Origin: Pseudopedobacter sp037968815
Lineage (GTDB): Bacteria; Bacteroidota; Bacteroidia; Sphingobacteriales; Sphingobacteriaceae
Assembly: GCA_037968815.1 (NCBI GenBank)
Contig: JBBKWF010000020.1
Span: forward strand, 62,001 to 126,000
Reading direction: 5' to 3'
Length of the DNA stretch: 64,000 nt
Shown here: positions 43,484-52,776 of the stretch, piece by piece
How positions within the stretch are numbered: position 1 is the first letter of the stretch
Layout: every line of letters starts with the position of its first letter
The notes under the pieces: generated by a model
Databases searched by the model: none
What the model was told of the DNA's origin: nothing
Seen by the model: the letters and a program-made list of their open reading frames with translations, nothing else
Translations under genes and position numbers: made by a program

Positions 43484-44824
43484 ATGAACAAGACACTTAG
43501 AAACGTACTGATAATAGCCGCAGTTTTGGTGGTGATTGTAGTGGTTGCAAATAAAATGGGCTGGATTGGTAAAGGCAAAACCACGAAAGTTGCGGTAACT
43601 AAAGTTGAGCAAAAGAACATTGTAGAAACGGTTTCTGCTAGCGGAAAAATACAGCCAGAGGTTGAGGTGAAGCTAAGTCCGGAAGTATCTGGTGAAATAG
43701 TTGAACTTAACGTTAAAGAAGGGGATGTGGTTAAAAAAGGGCAACTGCTTTGTAAAATAAAACCCGATATTTTGGTTTCAGGTTATGAGCGTAGTGTGGC
43801 ATCTTATAATGCTCAAAAAGCTTCGGTAGCAAGCAGTCAGCAACAATTGATACAGTCTGAAGCAAATTTCAAAAACATTGAAGCTAAATACCGTAGAACC
43901 GAAAAACTTTTTAAAGATAAAGTGGTTTCAGCATCAGAGTTTGATGCCGCTAGAGCCGAGTATTTATCTGCGAAAGCTAGTTTAGAAGCTACAAAGCAGA
44001 ATGTAGTAGGTGCTAAATTTGGTTTAGAGCAATCTGGTGCAGCAGTTAAAGAAGCTGGTGATAACTTAGCCCGTACCAATATTTTTGCTCCGGTTGATGG
44101 AGTAGTTTCTAAACTTTTAGTAGAAAAAGGCGAACGCGTAGTAGGTACAGCACAAATGAGCGGTACCGAAATAATGACCATTGCTAACCTGAACAGTATG
44201 GAGGTTAATGTTGATGTGAATGAGAACGATATTAACCGTTTAAGTTTAGGCGATACAGCAATTATTGAAGTGGATGCCTTTTTAGATAAGAAGTTTAAAG
44301 GTGTGGTTACAGAAATTGCCAGCTCCGCAAATGTGGTTGGTACTGGAACTGATGAGGTAACCAACTTTGCGGTTAAGGTGCGTATTTTACCAGAATCTTA
44401 TTCGACTTTGAGCAATAAAGGACAAACCAACTCGCCGTTTAAGCCGGGACTTTCTGCCACGGTTGATATCCAAACAGAGCAAAAATCTGGACTTGTAGTT
44501 CCAATTCAGTCGGTAACAGTACGTGAAGAAGAAAAGCCTGAAGATAGCAAGGCTGAAAAGTCTCAAACAGAATCTGAAGACAAGAAAAAGGTTAAATCTA
44601 AAGCTAAGGAATATGTTTTTGTAGTTGAAAACGGCATTGTGAAGCAGGTGGAAGTAAAAACTAGTATTCAGGATGATCAGAATATCTTAATTATATCGGG
44701 ATTAAAAGCTGGGCAACAGGTAGTAAGTGCACCTTATGCGGCTATCTCCAAAGATTTAAAAGATAAAATGGAGGTTGAAGTGATGGATAAAGACAAGCTT
44801 TTTAGCGGAGATAAAAAGGATTAG
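43484..44824 (+). CDS. HlyD/MacA-type periplasmic adaptor
   Basis: A 446-residue membrane fusion protein: anchor span LIIAAVLVVIVVVANKMGWI, lipoyl half ETVSASGKIQPEVEVKLSPEVSGEIVEL, coiled-coil hairpin (about 100-185), second lipoyl half IFAPVDGVVSKLLVEKGERVVG, and beta-barrel parts. The last third holds a charged Glu/Lys linker (REEEKPEDSKAEKSQTESED) not usual in MacA. It ends at a strong terminator, so the operon has only TolC and this adaptor. Substrate and pump unknown. Confidence 0.92.
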   Translation: MNKTLRNVLIIAAVLVVIVVVANKMGWIGKGKTTKVAVTKVEQKNIVETVSASGKIQPEVEVKLSPEVSGEIVELNVKEGDVVKKGQLLCKIKPDILVSGYERSVASYNAQKASVASSQQQLIQSEANFKNIEAKYRRTEKLFKDKVVSASEFDAARAEYLSAKASLEATKQNVVGAKFGLEQSGAAVKEAGDNLARTNIFAPVDGVVSKLLVEKGERVVGTAQMSGTEIMTIANLNSMEVNVDVNENDINRLSLGDTAIIEVDAFLDKKFKGVVTEIASSANVVGTGTDEVTNFAVKVRILPESYSTLSNKGQTNSPFKPGLSATVDIQTEQKSGLVVPIQSVTVREEEKPEDSKAEKSQTESEDKKKVKSKAKEYVFVVENGIVKQVEVKTSIQDDQNILIISGLKAGQQVVSAPYAAISKDLKDKMEVEVMDKDKLFSGDKKD

Positions 44825-44847
44825 CTAAACGTGATTAGTTAAAGTGA

Positions 44848-44879
44848 GCCCAACAAACTTAAGTTTGTTGGGCTTTTTT
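44848..44879 (+). terminator. Rho-independent terminator after the TolC/HlyD pair
   Basis: GCCCAACAAACTT (44848-44860) pairs perfectly with AAGTTTGTTGGGC (44861-44873), followed by TTTTTTA. Ends the two-gene operon. Confidence 0.92.
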
Positions 44880-44977
44880 ATGTTTAAAGTTTTTTAAGAA
44901 AAAATGCATTGGCATAAAATAGCACCTTAAATACCCAAACCTTTATTTATATTTATTGTTTAAACTTTTTAATTCTC

Positions 44978-46879
44978 ATGAGTAAGGGCCTAAGGTGTTT
45001 TTTTCTTTTTGTATTTGTTTTTAGCATTTCTACTAGCCATGCTAAAAGCCTTTTAGTAGATTCTGGTGATGTAGTAAAAGTAGACTCACTTTTAAGGGAT
45101 TCTTTAAATGTTACAGAAAGTATATTAATTAGGCAACAGCAACAAAGTCAACTAGACTCTTTGCTTAAGATACAGATACAGCAACAGTTAAAAGGGGTAG
45201 AGGGTAATGAAGCAAAAACAGAAGAGTTACAAGCGAAATTAACGGCAATCAATAAAGCAGATTCTGTTAGACGCTTACAACAGAAGAAAAAGATTGCAGA
45301 ACTAAAAAGCAGTACACAAGGTTACCCCGTAACACTTTTAAATGATACTTTATTTAATGTTTTTTTGCGTGTAGGCTCATTTAAAGCAAAGGATAGAGCG
45401 GAGTCTATTTCTAAAAAGATAGAAAGCTTGTACCAAGATCCTTTTTTTAAAGCTGATTCTTTAATGGTGCAAAAAAGTGAAGATAGCTATGATATTGTTT
45501 ACAACAAAGATGTTGTAATTATGGCTATAAGTGATTTAGATGCACTATGGTTTGATAAACCTGCGACAGAAGTTTCGAAAGAATACCTTGAGGTTATTAA
45601 ACGAGAGGTAATTTTTAAAAAGAAAGAGAACAGTGTAAGCAATTGGGCTAAAAAAATAGGGATTGCATTAGCTGTAATTTTGGGCTTAACCTTGTTGATT
45701 AAACTTATTAATAGATTCTTTAAAAGAGGAGAACATTTTTTTGAGGTTAAAAACCAGCAACTTTTTGATTACCTGACCAGTAAAAAGATAAAGATTTTTT
45801 CTCCAGAACAAGTGAAATCTATTATTCTAAAGGCCTATAACATTGTCCGCATGTTGGTGATTTTGCTGGTGATTTACCTTTCTCTACCACTGCTCTTTAG
45901 TATTTTTCCTCAAACTAAAAATCTAACAGGACAGTTGATCCAGTGGTTTTTAACGCCTCTGTTTTCTTCATTGGAAGCAATTGTAAAGTTCTTACCTAAC
46001 TTAATTACCATTATAGTAATCTACTTTATTTTTAAATACACAATTAAGGGCTTACGTTATTTTGTAATTGAAATTAGCAGAGGAAATATTCAATTAGCGG
46101 GTTTTCATCAAGACTGGGCTTATCCAACCTTTAACATCTTAAAGTTTGTATTGTATGCTTTTATGTTGGTTATTATTTGGCCTAAGTTACCGGGGTCAGA
46201 CTCAGAGGTATTTAAAGGAGTTTCCGTGTTCTTGGGTGTTTTAATTTCTTTGGGTTCATCCAGTGCAATAACTAATATGGTAGCCGGTTTGGTAATTACT
46301 TATATGCGTCCGTTTAAAATAGGAGATAGGGTTAAAATTGGCGAGTATGTGGGAGATGTGATGGAGAAGACCATGCTGGTTACACGTATAAAAACCATCA
46401 AGAACGAAGATATTACAGTACCTAATTCGGCGGTACTTTCTGGTAGTACTATAAATTATACGGCTAATTGCGCCAGAGAATCCTCTCCAGGTTTAATTTT
46501 GAACACAACTATCACAATTGGTTATGATGTTCCGTGGAAAACCCTTTATGAGGTTTTAATAAAAGCAGCGCTTAAAACAGAATTGATAGAACAAACACCT
46601 AGTCCTTTTGTGTTACAGACAAGTTTAGAGGATTTTTACGGGGCATATCAAATCAATGCTTATACTAAACATGCCAGCAAACAAGCATCCATCTATTCAG
46701 AACTTCATCAAAATATACAAGATGCGTGTAACGAGGCGGGTATAGAGATTATGTCGCCCCACTATAGAGCAGCCAGAGATGGCAACCTGACTACGATTCC
46801 TGCCGAATACTTACCTGAAGATTATGAGGTGCCAGCTTTTAACGTTAAGACACAGGAGACTAAAAGAAAAGAAAAGTAA
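44978..46879 (+). CDS. Large MscS-family mechanosensitive channel with periplasmic domain
   Basis: A 633-residue channel. Signal peptide to about residue 23 (ISTSHAKS), a Gln/Leu-rich coiled coil (about 40-110), a periplasmic domain containing FNVFLRVGSFKAKDRAESIS, one span near 225-245, three to four more (about 290-430), and the MscS pore and beta domain: GVLISLGSSSAITNMVAGLVITYMRPFKIGDRVKIGEYVGDV with IKNEDITVPNSAVLS. C-terminal alpha-beta domain present. Larger than typical 280-residue MscS, as is common in Bacteroidota. It stands alone between terminators. Confidence 0.9.
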   Translation: MSKGLRCFFLFVFVFSISTSHAKSLLVDSGDVVKVDSLLRDSLNVTESILIRQQQQSQLDSLLKIQIQQQLKGVEGNEAKTEELQAKLTAINKADSVRRLQQKKKIAELKSSTQGYPVTLLNDTLFNVFLRVGSFKAKDRAESISKKIESLYQDPFFKADSLMVQKSEDSYDIVYNKDVVIMAISDLDALWFDKPATEVSKEYLEVIKREVIFKKKENSVSNWAKKIGIALAVILGLTLLIKLINRFFKRGEHFFEVKNQQLFDYLTSKKIKIFSPEQVKSIILKAYNIVRMLVILLVIYLSLPLLFSIFPQTKNLTGQLIQWFLTPLFSSLEAIVKFLPNLITIIVIYFIFKYTIKGLRYFVIEISRGNIQLAGFHQDWAYPTFNILKFVLYAFMLVIIWPKLPGSDSEVFKGVSVFLGVLISLGSSSAITNMVAGLVITYMRPFKIGDRVKIGEYVGDVMEKTMLVTRIKTIKNEDITVPNSAVLSGSTINYTANCARESSPGLILNTTITIGYDVPWKTLYEVLIKAALKTELIEQTPSPFVLQTSLEDFYGAYQINAYTKHASKQASIYSELHQNIQDACNEAGIEIMSPHYRAARDGNLTTIPAEYLPEDYEVPAFNVKTQETKRKEK

Positions 46880-46920
46880 TTCTGCCTTTTAAATCAGACT
46901 TAACCATTAGTTTAAAACTT

Positions 46921-46939
46921 AAAAGCAATTGGTGCTTTT
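46921..46939 (+). terminator. Short hairpin terminator after MscS gene
   Basis: AAAAGCA (46921-46927), loop ATTGG, TGCTTTT (46933-46939), then TTATG. Seven-pair stem with low GC; a modest terminator. Confidence 0.55.
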
Positions 46940-47032
46940 TATGTTTTAAATAGCGTTTTTTTATTTCCCAACTTTGGAATTAGCCAAGCCTTTCAGCTAT
47001 TGGTAAAGGCGCCAAAACAGCTAAATATTGTT

Positions 47033-47040
47033 TATATTTG
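47033..47040 (+). promoter_or_regulatory. Candidate -7 box (TATATTTG) upstream of envelope gene cluster
   Basis: TATATTTG fits TAnnTTTG, 89 nt before the ATG at 47130. No matching -33 box at 19-23 nt. Such boxes occur by chance in AT-rich DNA. Confidence 0.3.
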
Positions 47041-47129
47041 CGATTATAATAATGTCAATAAAATACTATTTGTAAATTCTTGAAAAGCTAAATCAAATAG
47101 CAACTTGTTTAAAAATTAATTAATCCTTA

Positions 47130-48263
47130 ATGAAAATAACTAAATACTTAATTGTCTGTTTAATGTGGAGTAGCGCAGTATTTGCGCAAAAGCAAACTGT
47201 AAACCTAGATCTTAGGACTAAGCAGTTTGATAACGGAGCTTTATTACCAGCTGAAAGAACATTCAATATCGCTGTAAAGTCAGCATCAAATGTAGAGTTG
47301 GTAGAGTTAGAAATAGCAAGAAAACTAGATAAAGAAGCGTTTTATACTTCTTCTTGGCAAAAGCTAGCAACAGAAATAGGAGGGTATGTACTTTTGCCTG
47401 TTAACTACAAATTAAATTCAGACGCAAATTATGCTTTCAGAGTTAAGAGTTATCGCTTGCTTAAACAAGAGGATAAGTTTAAGGTAGCGGATCAAATTTC
47501 TGCATCGAGCAAAAATTATTTAAAATCAGTTATTGTTAAAGGGAAAAACGGTTATGATTTTAAAGAACGATATGATAAAATTATAGAAGCCCTTAATGAT
47601 ATTTCTAGTACAGGTTTAAGAGCTGTTAGACCTAGTTATGGTGTCGGGAAAGATAGCTATAGCAGTATTTTGGAAGTGATGATTAAAAATGTGGAAGGTG
47701 TAAAGTATAGAAGCTTGTTAGAAGATTCTACCAATGCTAATTATGCGGAGGCCTTAACAGATATCGCCAACCAAATTGATAATGAGATTGTACAAATGGT
47801 GAATTCTTACACCTATGTTTTAACAGACGTTGTTGAGGTGGAGAATTATCAGTCAGAAAAAACCATGAACTTTCTTTCTGTAAATGTGGGTTATGGTGCA
47901 GTGTATAATAGTGGAACTTACAGAAGCTTAAATTACTCTAGCGGACCTTTTGTAGGAGTAAGTTTTCCTTTGGCAAATTACGCTACTAATAATTCATTTG
48001 TTAGTAAAATGTCTTTCTCTACAGGAATCTTTTTGAAAGATTTTGATGGAGGACAAGACACCACAATCACTGGTCCATTGGTAAACAAACCTATTTATGT
48101 GGCTTTAGGCTATCGCTTCCTTAATTTTGTTAAAATATCAGCTGGGACTAGCATTCTGCAAGAAAAATATAGTTTAACCAGTACTAGTAGTAATATTAGG
48201 TTTAAACCTTTTGTAGGTTTAGGAATTGAACTTGACTTATGGTTGGGGCTTAAAAAACGTTAA
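47130..48263 (+). CDS. Exported protein of unknown function, probable outer membrane barrel at C-terminus
   Basis: A 377-residue protein with signal peptide MKITKYLIVCLMWSSAVFAQ. Residues about 20-130 look like a beta-sandwich (TFNIAVKSASNVELVELEIA, YVLLPVNYKLNSDANYAFRVKSY); the middle is helical (FKERYDKIIEALNDIS); the last third has alternating strands with aromatic ends (VNVGYGAVYNSGTYRSLNY, YVALGYRFLNFVKISAGTSIL, FKPFVGLGIELDLWLGL), like a small barrel. No family recognised. First of four consecutive plus-strand genes with gaps of 1-11 nt, so it acts with the OmpA-domain protein next to it. Confidence 0.8.
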   Translation: MKITKYLIVCLMWSSAVFAQKQTVNLDLRTKQFDNGALLPAERTFNIAVKSASNVELVELEIARKLDKEAFYTSSWQKLATEIGGYVLLPVNYKLNSDANYAFRVKSYRLLKQEDKFKVADQISASSKNYLKSVIVKGKNGYDFKERYDKIIEALNDISSTGLRAVRPSYGVGKDSYSSILEVMIKNVEGVKYRSLLEDSTNANYAEALTDIANQIDNEIVQMVNSYTYVLTDVVEVENYQSEKTMNFLSVNVGYGAVYNSGTYRSLNYSSGPFVGVSFPLANYATNNSFVSKMSFSTGIFLKDFDGGQDTTITGPLVNKPIYVALGYRFLNFVKISAGTSILQEKYSLTSTSSNIRFKPFVGLGIELDLWLGLKKR

Positions 48264-48264
48264 T

Positions 48265-50148
48265 ATGAAAACTTTCTACAAAACATTAGGTTTAGTTTTC
48301 ATATTCTTTAGTGTTTCTTACCAAGTTAAATCACAAGCTTTTGATTATGCTTTGAAGTTTAATTACGGAGTATTTAATTATAATGATGAAAGCAGTGAAT
48401 CTATCAAGAAGCCATTTGATACTCCTTTCTCATTAGGTTTACAGTTTCAAAGCAACTTAAGTAAAGCTTTTACAAATTCTATTGGTGTGAATACCTATAA
48501 ATGGGCTAATAATAGCAGTTATAGTATTCAAGACTTACTTTTTTTACGCAATAATGCTAGATTACTGAACCGTTTAAAACCACAGATAGGCTTTGGTTTA
48601 GGTTTTGAGGAAGTTAAAACCACGCTTGCTGGTAACAGCTCTTATCAGCAATTATTATTTATACCCGTAAATGTAGGTATCCAAATAGATTTATCAGAGC
48701 GCATTGCTTTAGGTGTATTTGGTGAGTTTAGGTATGGTTTTGATGTGGATGATATTGCTATTAATAAAGGAAGCATACTACCTAACAATACTGCCGGTTT
48801 TAGTCTTGCTTATCGTTTTTCTAAAACAAAAGAAAAAGCAGTTTATCCAGAAACAAACTGGAGTGCTAACCCTGCTGATTTAATTACTATTCAAGGATTA
48901 AAAAGCTATCAAGATGCTAAAACTCAAAAAGTAGATACTGTAAAAAGGGTAGATTTTAAAGTGATAAATACTGAATCTGTTAAAACCGGGGATATAAAAT
49001 CAACAAAAGATACATCAATTGCTGTTACTAAAATGCAAGTATTGAAACCCATTTTGGTAAGCGATTCTGTGATGGTTTTAAGCGATAGTACAAGTAATAT
49101 TAAGTTAGTGAACAAAAGTGTACTGAATGTTGTAAATGACAGCGTATCTCTTAGTAAAGCCGTTGATAGCGTATCTTTGAATAAAGTAGCTCTAAATAAA
49201 TCTGTAGACAGCATTTCTTTAGCTAAACCTATGGATAGTGTTAAAAAGGTTTTGGTAGTTAAAAAACCAATATCAAAGGATTCTTTAGCTCAAGCACCAG
49301 TGAGTAATGGTTTTAGTTTAAATGACTTTACTGATAACACCAAAACAGATACGGTTTACATCACTAACCAAACTAAAACGGTATTAGTTCCTGCTACTGT
49401 AAATTACCCGGTGGGGCAACAAAACCAACCGTATAATTATAACAGTACAACACCTACAGTTGCTTCTGCGCCATATACAGCACCTAATCAGGGAGTAAAT
49501 TATACTTATCAAGCTACACCAGCACCTTTGCAAATTACTGCAACAAGCCCAGCAGCTGCAACAACTGGTTTGCAAATTGCCGAGACAGCAAGTAGTGTTA
49601 CCCTTAATGCTCAGCTAGCAAAACTGATTGAAATGCAAAGCCAAACGTTGGCATTGTTAAATCAAACAGTTGCAAATAAATCTAATATCGCTCCTGTGGC
49701 TATCACAAGTGTAACAGCTATTGATAGCTTGAAAAGCAGGATAAATGACCTTGAAAGTCGTTTAAATGAAATGCAAAATATTAGCAAGGTAGATACAGCT
49801 TCAAATACAAGTTTAGATAACAGCTTTTGTATAATTACATACGCTGTAAATAAAACAGACTTGAATGATGCACAAAGGAACCTAATTATTAGTAATGTGT
49901 TTAAAAGCTATTTAAAAAGTAGTAATAAAAGTATTTCTATTGAGTCTTATACAGATAGTTCTGGACCCGCAGATTATAATAAAAAGGTTTCGGACCTTAG
50001 GTTAAAAAATGCCGTTCGCTTTTTGTTGGTGTTGGGCGTAAAGCCAACGGATGTTGTGTCTAAAAGCTATGGTGAGTCTAAATCATCTGAAAGTATAAAT
50101 CCGGAAGAAAGACGTTTGGTGATTAAAATAATTGATAAACAAAAATAA
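48265..50148 (+). CDS. Outer membrane barrel with C-terminal OmpA peptidoglycan-binding domain
   Basis: About 627 residues from the ATG at 48265, chosen for its signal peptide (MKTFYKTLGLVFIFFSVSYQ) and because it follows the TAA at 48261-48263. N-terminal barrel-like domain (FDYALKFNYGVFNYN to SLAYRFSKTKE, about 24-190), a long linker with degenerate repeats of (D/N)SVSLNK and a Pro/Thr-rich part, a coiled coil (SLKSRINDLESRLNEMQNI), and an OmpA-like domain (ISIESYTDSSGPADYNKKVSDLRLKNAVRFLL) holding the conserved Asp and Arg for peptidoglycan. It should tie the outer membrane to the wall. Partners: neighbouring genes on both sides. Confidence 0.85.
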   Translation: MKTFYKTLGLVFIFFSVSYQVKSQAFDYALKFNYGVFNYNDESSESIKKPFDTPFSLGLQFQSNLSKAFTNSIGVNTYKWANNSSYSIQDLLFLRNNARLLNRLKPQIGFGLGFEEVKTTLAGNSSYQQLLFIPVNVGIQIDLSERIALGVFGEFRYGFDVDDIAINKGSILPNNTAGFSLAYRFSKTKEKAVYPETNWSANPADLITIQGLKSYQDAKTQKVDTVKRVDFKVINTESVKTGDIKSTKDTSIAVTKMQVLKPILVSDSVMVLSDSTSNIKLVNKSVLNVVNDSVSLSKAVDSVSLNKVALNKSVDSISLAKPMDSVKKVLVVKKPISKDSLAQAPVSNGFSLNDFTDNTKTDTVYITNQTKTVLVPATVNYPVGQQNQPYNYNSTTPTVASAPYTAPNQGVNYTYQATPAPLQITATSPAAATTGLQIAETASSVTLNAQLAKLIEMQSQTLALLNQTVANKSNIAPVAITSVTAIDSLKSRINDLESRLNEMQNISKVDTASNTSLDNSFCIITYAVNKTDLNDAQRNLIISNVFKSYLKSSNKSISIESYTDSSGPADYNKKVSDLRLKNAVRFLLVLGVKPTDVVSKSYGESKSSESINPEERRLVIKIIDKQK

Positions 50149-50149
50149 C

Positions 50150-50659
50150 ATGGAACCCATTAAAAAAAAGAAGATTGATTATAGGTTCATCATTATAGGC
50201 ATATTGCTTTTGGCAGGTCTAATATTTTATTTCTATAAAGCTTACGAGATTAAAGGAATAAAAGAAAGTCTGATTGTACAGGCAGACTCTTTAATTATAA
50301 ACCAAAATAAAAGAGCGTTAATGTTAACTGCTAAGCCTTTAGTTTGGGCAATTAGGGGCGAAATGTTACGCAACAACTTAGATGAGATTAATATTTTAAC
50401 TACTGACCTGGTAAAAGAGAAAAGTATTTTAGATATCAGTTTACTGAATGCAAGCGGAATAATTATTAATTCTACCAATAAAAAATTAGAAGGCAGTGTT
50501 GCATCTGATATTTATAAAAACTATTTAGTAGTAGATAGTATTCAAGTTTTAAATACCAGTGACTCTGTTGCCCGAGTGATAGCCCCAGTAATGGGTTACC
50601 AAAGTAAATTGGGAGTAATTATTATGAATTATAAATTTTCAAGATTTAAACCACAATAA
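50150..50659 (+). CDS. Single-span membrane protein with extracytoplasmic domain, unknown function
   Basis: About 169 residues from the ATG at 50150, 1 nt after the OmpA gene stop; the frame opens 18 nt earlier inside that gene. A basic N-terminus (MEPIKKKKIDYRF) and one span (FIIIGILLLAGLIFYFY), then a periplasmic domain (about 40-169) with helix, then strands ILDISLLNASGIIINSTNKKLEGSVASD and RVIAPVMGYQSKLGVIIMNYKF. The layout resembles small sensor (Cache/PAS-like) domains but without an output domain. No family recognised. Third of four genes in the envelope cluster. Confidence 0.8.
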   Translation: MEPIKKKKIDYRFIIIGILLLAGLIFYFYKAYEIKGIKESLIVQADSLIINQNKRALMLTAKPLVWAIRGEMLRNNLDEINILTTDLVKEKSILDISLLNASGIIINSTNKKLEGSVASDIYKNYLVVDSIQVLNTSDSVARVIAPVMGYQSKLGVIIMNYKFSRFKPQ

Positions 50660-50670
50660 CAAATAATAAA

Positions 50671-51132
50671 ATGAAAACGCTGATAGCAACCCTTATTTTT
50701 TCAATAGTAATGTCTTTTTCATATGCCCAAGGTGTGTCAAAAGACTCTATTGAGGTGTTAAAACTTAGAGAGAAGATATTATCTCTCAATGCTAAAATCA
50801 ATGATAATAACCAAGACATTGCTGATGATGAAAACGACATCGTTTCTTATAAGGCAAAACTTTCGAACTCTGAGCGCACTGCAACAATAAAAGCTGAAGA
50901 GGCAGGTCAAATGTCTAATGAGGTTCAAAAGAATAGCAGTGATGAGAAACTAGCTAAGAAAGCTAAAAGAGCTTATAGTGATGCAAATAAAGCTTCTAAA
51001 GATGTTTCTAAATACAAATCAAAAATAGAATCGAAGCAAAAAAGCATTATGAAGTTACAAAGGAAAAATGATAAGTATAGGTTACAGCTTAATCAGCTAC
51101 AAACTAAGCTACAGTTTGTACCTACAAACTAA
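50671..51132 (+). CDS. Secreted coiled-coil protein, unknown function
   Basis: A 153-residue protein with signal peptide MKTLIATLIFSIVMSFSYAQ. The mature part is almost all charged helix with heptad-like spacing (LREKILSLNAKINDNNQDIADDENDIVSYKAKL, then Lys-rich KKAKRAYSDANKASKDVSKYKSKIE and QLNQLQTKLQF). It should be a periplasmic coiled coil, possibly a scaffold for the OmpA-domain and barrel proteins of this cluster. Last gene of the cluster, 28 nt from the convergent folC stop. Confidence 0.8.
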   Translation: MKTLIATLIFSIVMSFSYAQGVSKDSIEVLKLREKILSLNAKINDNNQDIADDENDIVSYKAKLSNSERTATIKAEEAGQMSNEVQKNSSDEKLAKKAKRAYSDANKASKDVSKYKSKIESKQKSIMKLQRKNDKYRLQLNQLQTKLQFVPTN

Positions 51133-51160
51133 ATAAAAACGGTGAATATGTTTTGTGGAT

Positions 51161-52441
51161 TTAAACTACTTCTGCAACTACAAATGTACTTCCACCAACA
51201 AAAATTAAATCGTCGTCCTCAGCATCATTTTTAGCTTTATTTAAGGCAGAAATGATGTTAGGGAAGACTTCTCCGGTTAACCCGAATTGAACCGCTTCAT
51301 CTTTTAGCTCATCTGCGGGTTTTGCCCTTTCTATATTTGGTGCGCAGAAATAATAAATAGCATTTTTAGGCAAAAGCTTCAATATCTTAGAAATTTCTTT
51401 GTCTTTTACCATTCCAATTACCATTCTTAATTGTTGGTGGGGAGTAAGTGAAATATTGTACAAAACTTCATTTATACCATCTTCATTATGCCCTGTGTCG
51501 CAAATTACCAAAGGTTTTTCTTGTAAAGTTTGCCATCGTCCCATTAAACCCGTTAGATCTTTTACTTCGCTTAAAGCGGCTATAATTTGCTCATCAGAAA
51601 TAACAAACTCTGTTTTGTTTAACTGTTGTACCGCAGATAAAGCCGTTTTAACATTCTTTACTTGATAAGTTCCAGTTAAATCTAATTTAAGATGAAAACT
51701 TTTTTCTTTACCATGTATGGTGATTTCTCTTTTTCCGTCAACAACCTGGCTATTATCATAGCACCATTCGTTACTTGCAAATGTTAGCTCTGCATTATTT
51801 TGCGATGCTTTATTTGTAAAAATAGAAGCAATTTCTTCTTGATATTCGCCAATAATTACTGGCGTTTTTGCTTTAATGATTCCTGCTTTTTCTCCAGCAA
51901 TTTCTGCTAAGGTGTTACCCAACAGATTCATGTGATCATACCCAATATTGGTAATTACGGAAAGCTCCGGAGAAATGACATTTGTAGAATCTAAACGACC
52001 ACCTAAGCCCACTTCAATTATTGCGATATCTACTTTTTCTTTAGCGAAATACTGAAATGCCATGGCAACGGTTGCTTCAAAAAAAGACGGCTGAATTTCT
52101 TCAATAAAATCTTGACTTGACTCAACAAAGCTAATCACTTCATCTTCCGAAATCATTTCACCATTAATTTTAATGCGTTCCCGGAAATCTTTTAAGTGAG
52201 GTGAAGTATATAAACCGGTTTTATAACCTGCTTTTTGTAAAACAGCAGCCAACATATGTGAGGTAGAACCTTTTCCATTAGTTCCTGCTACATGAATAGT
52301 TTTAAAGTCCTTTTCGGGGTTGTTTAAATGCTTGCAGAACTTAATGGTATTGCCTAAATCTTCTTTATAAGCCACTGCACCAACCCTAGTAAACATAGGC
52401 AGTTTGGCGTAAAGGTAGTTTAGTGTTTGTTGGTAGGTCAT
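51161..52441 (-). CDS. folC: Bifunctional folylpolyglutamate/dihydrofolate synthase FolC
   Basis: A 426-residue Mur-ligase-family enzyme. P-loop HVAGTNGKGSTSHMLAAVLQ, the signature GLYTSPHLKDFRERIKING, metal and lysine region EVGLGGRLDSTNVI, TNIGYDHMNLLG, and C-terminal domain with ICDTGHNEDGINEVL. It adds glutamate to (di)hydrofolate with ATP. Length normal. It lies downstream of the TonB/Exb cluster with the toxin-antitoxin pair between; an arrangement with folC following tonB is common in relatives as far as I recall, so the TA pair looks inserted. Confidence 0.95.
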   Translation of the reverse strand: MTYQQTLNYLYAKLPMFTRVGAVAYKEDLGNTIKFCKHLNNPEKDFKTIHVAGTNGKGSTSHMLAAVLQKAGYKTGLYTSPHLKDFRERIKINGEMISEDEVISFVESSQDFIEEIQPSFFEATVAMAFQYFAKEKVDIAIIEVGLGGRLDSTNVISPELSVITNIGYDHMNLLGNTLAEIAGEKAGIIKAKTPVIIGEYQEEIASIFTNKASQNNAELTFASNEWCYDNSQVVDGKREITIHGKEKSFHLKLDLTGTYQVKNVKTALSAVQQLNKTEFVISDEQIIAALSEVKDLTGLMGRWQTLQEKPLVICDTGHNEDGINEVLYNISLTPHQQLRMVIGMVKDKEISKILKLLPKNAIYYFCAPNIERAKPADELKDEAVQFGLTGEVFPNIISALNKAKNDAEDDDLIFVGGSTFVVAEVV

Positions 52442-52518
52442 TTTGTTTTAATGATAGGGATCGAGTTTTTAGGGAGAGATGAATTATAAAATCCAAAACG
52501 CAACAATTGTTAACCAAA

Positions 52519-52776
52519 TCAATAATGACCTTTTAAAGAATAAACGTTCAGTTGGTCTCCTTCAATTTGATAAACGTAACGATGTTCTAGTGAAATACGC
52601 CTAGACCATTTACCTGATAATTGATGTTTTAATGCTTCGGGTTTGCCAATTCCTAGATAGGGATTTTGAATGATAGCCTCCGTAAGCTGGGATATTTTTT
52701 TTAGGATATTTGTGTTTTTAGATTTGATCCAAAAGTTTAAATCTTCTTTTGCTTTTGGTAAAAAAATTATTTCCAT
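52519..52776 (-). CDS. Txe/YoeB-family toxin
   Basis: An 85-residue RelE-superfamily mRNA interferase. Motifs match YoeB: FLPKAKEDLNFWIKSKN, then GIGKPEALKHQLSGKWSRRISLEHRYVYQIEG with catalytic Glu and Arg, and the C-terminal KGHY (His-Tyr) of the active site. It cleaves mRNA at the ribosome. The antitoxin gene overlaps its start by 10 nt, the usual order. Complete and apparently functional. Confidence 0.92.
   Translation of the reverse strand: MEIIFLPKAKEDLNFWIKSKNTNILKKISQLTEAIIQNPYLGIGKPEALKHQLSGKWSRRISLEHRYVYQIEGDQLNVYSLKGHY

Noticed and set aside
47000..47100. Riboswitch or leader RNA upstream of 47130
   Set aside because: No strong stem structures or known aptamer motifs; only AT-rich sequence and one -7 box.
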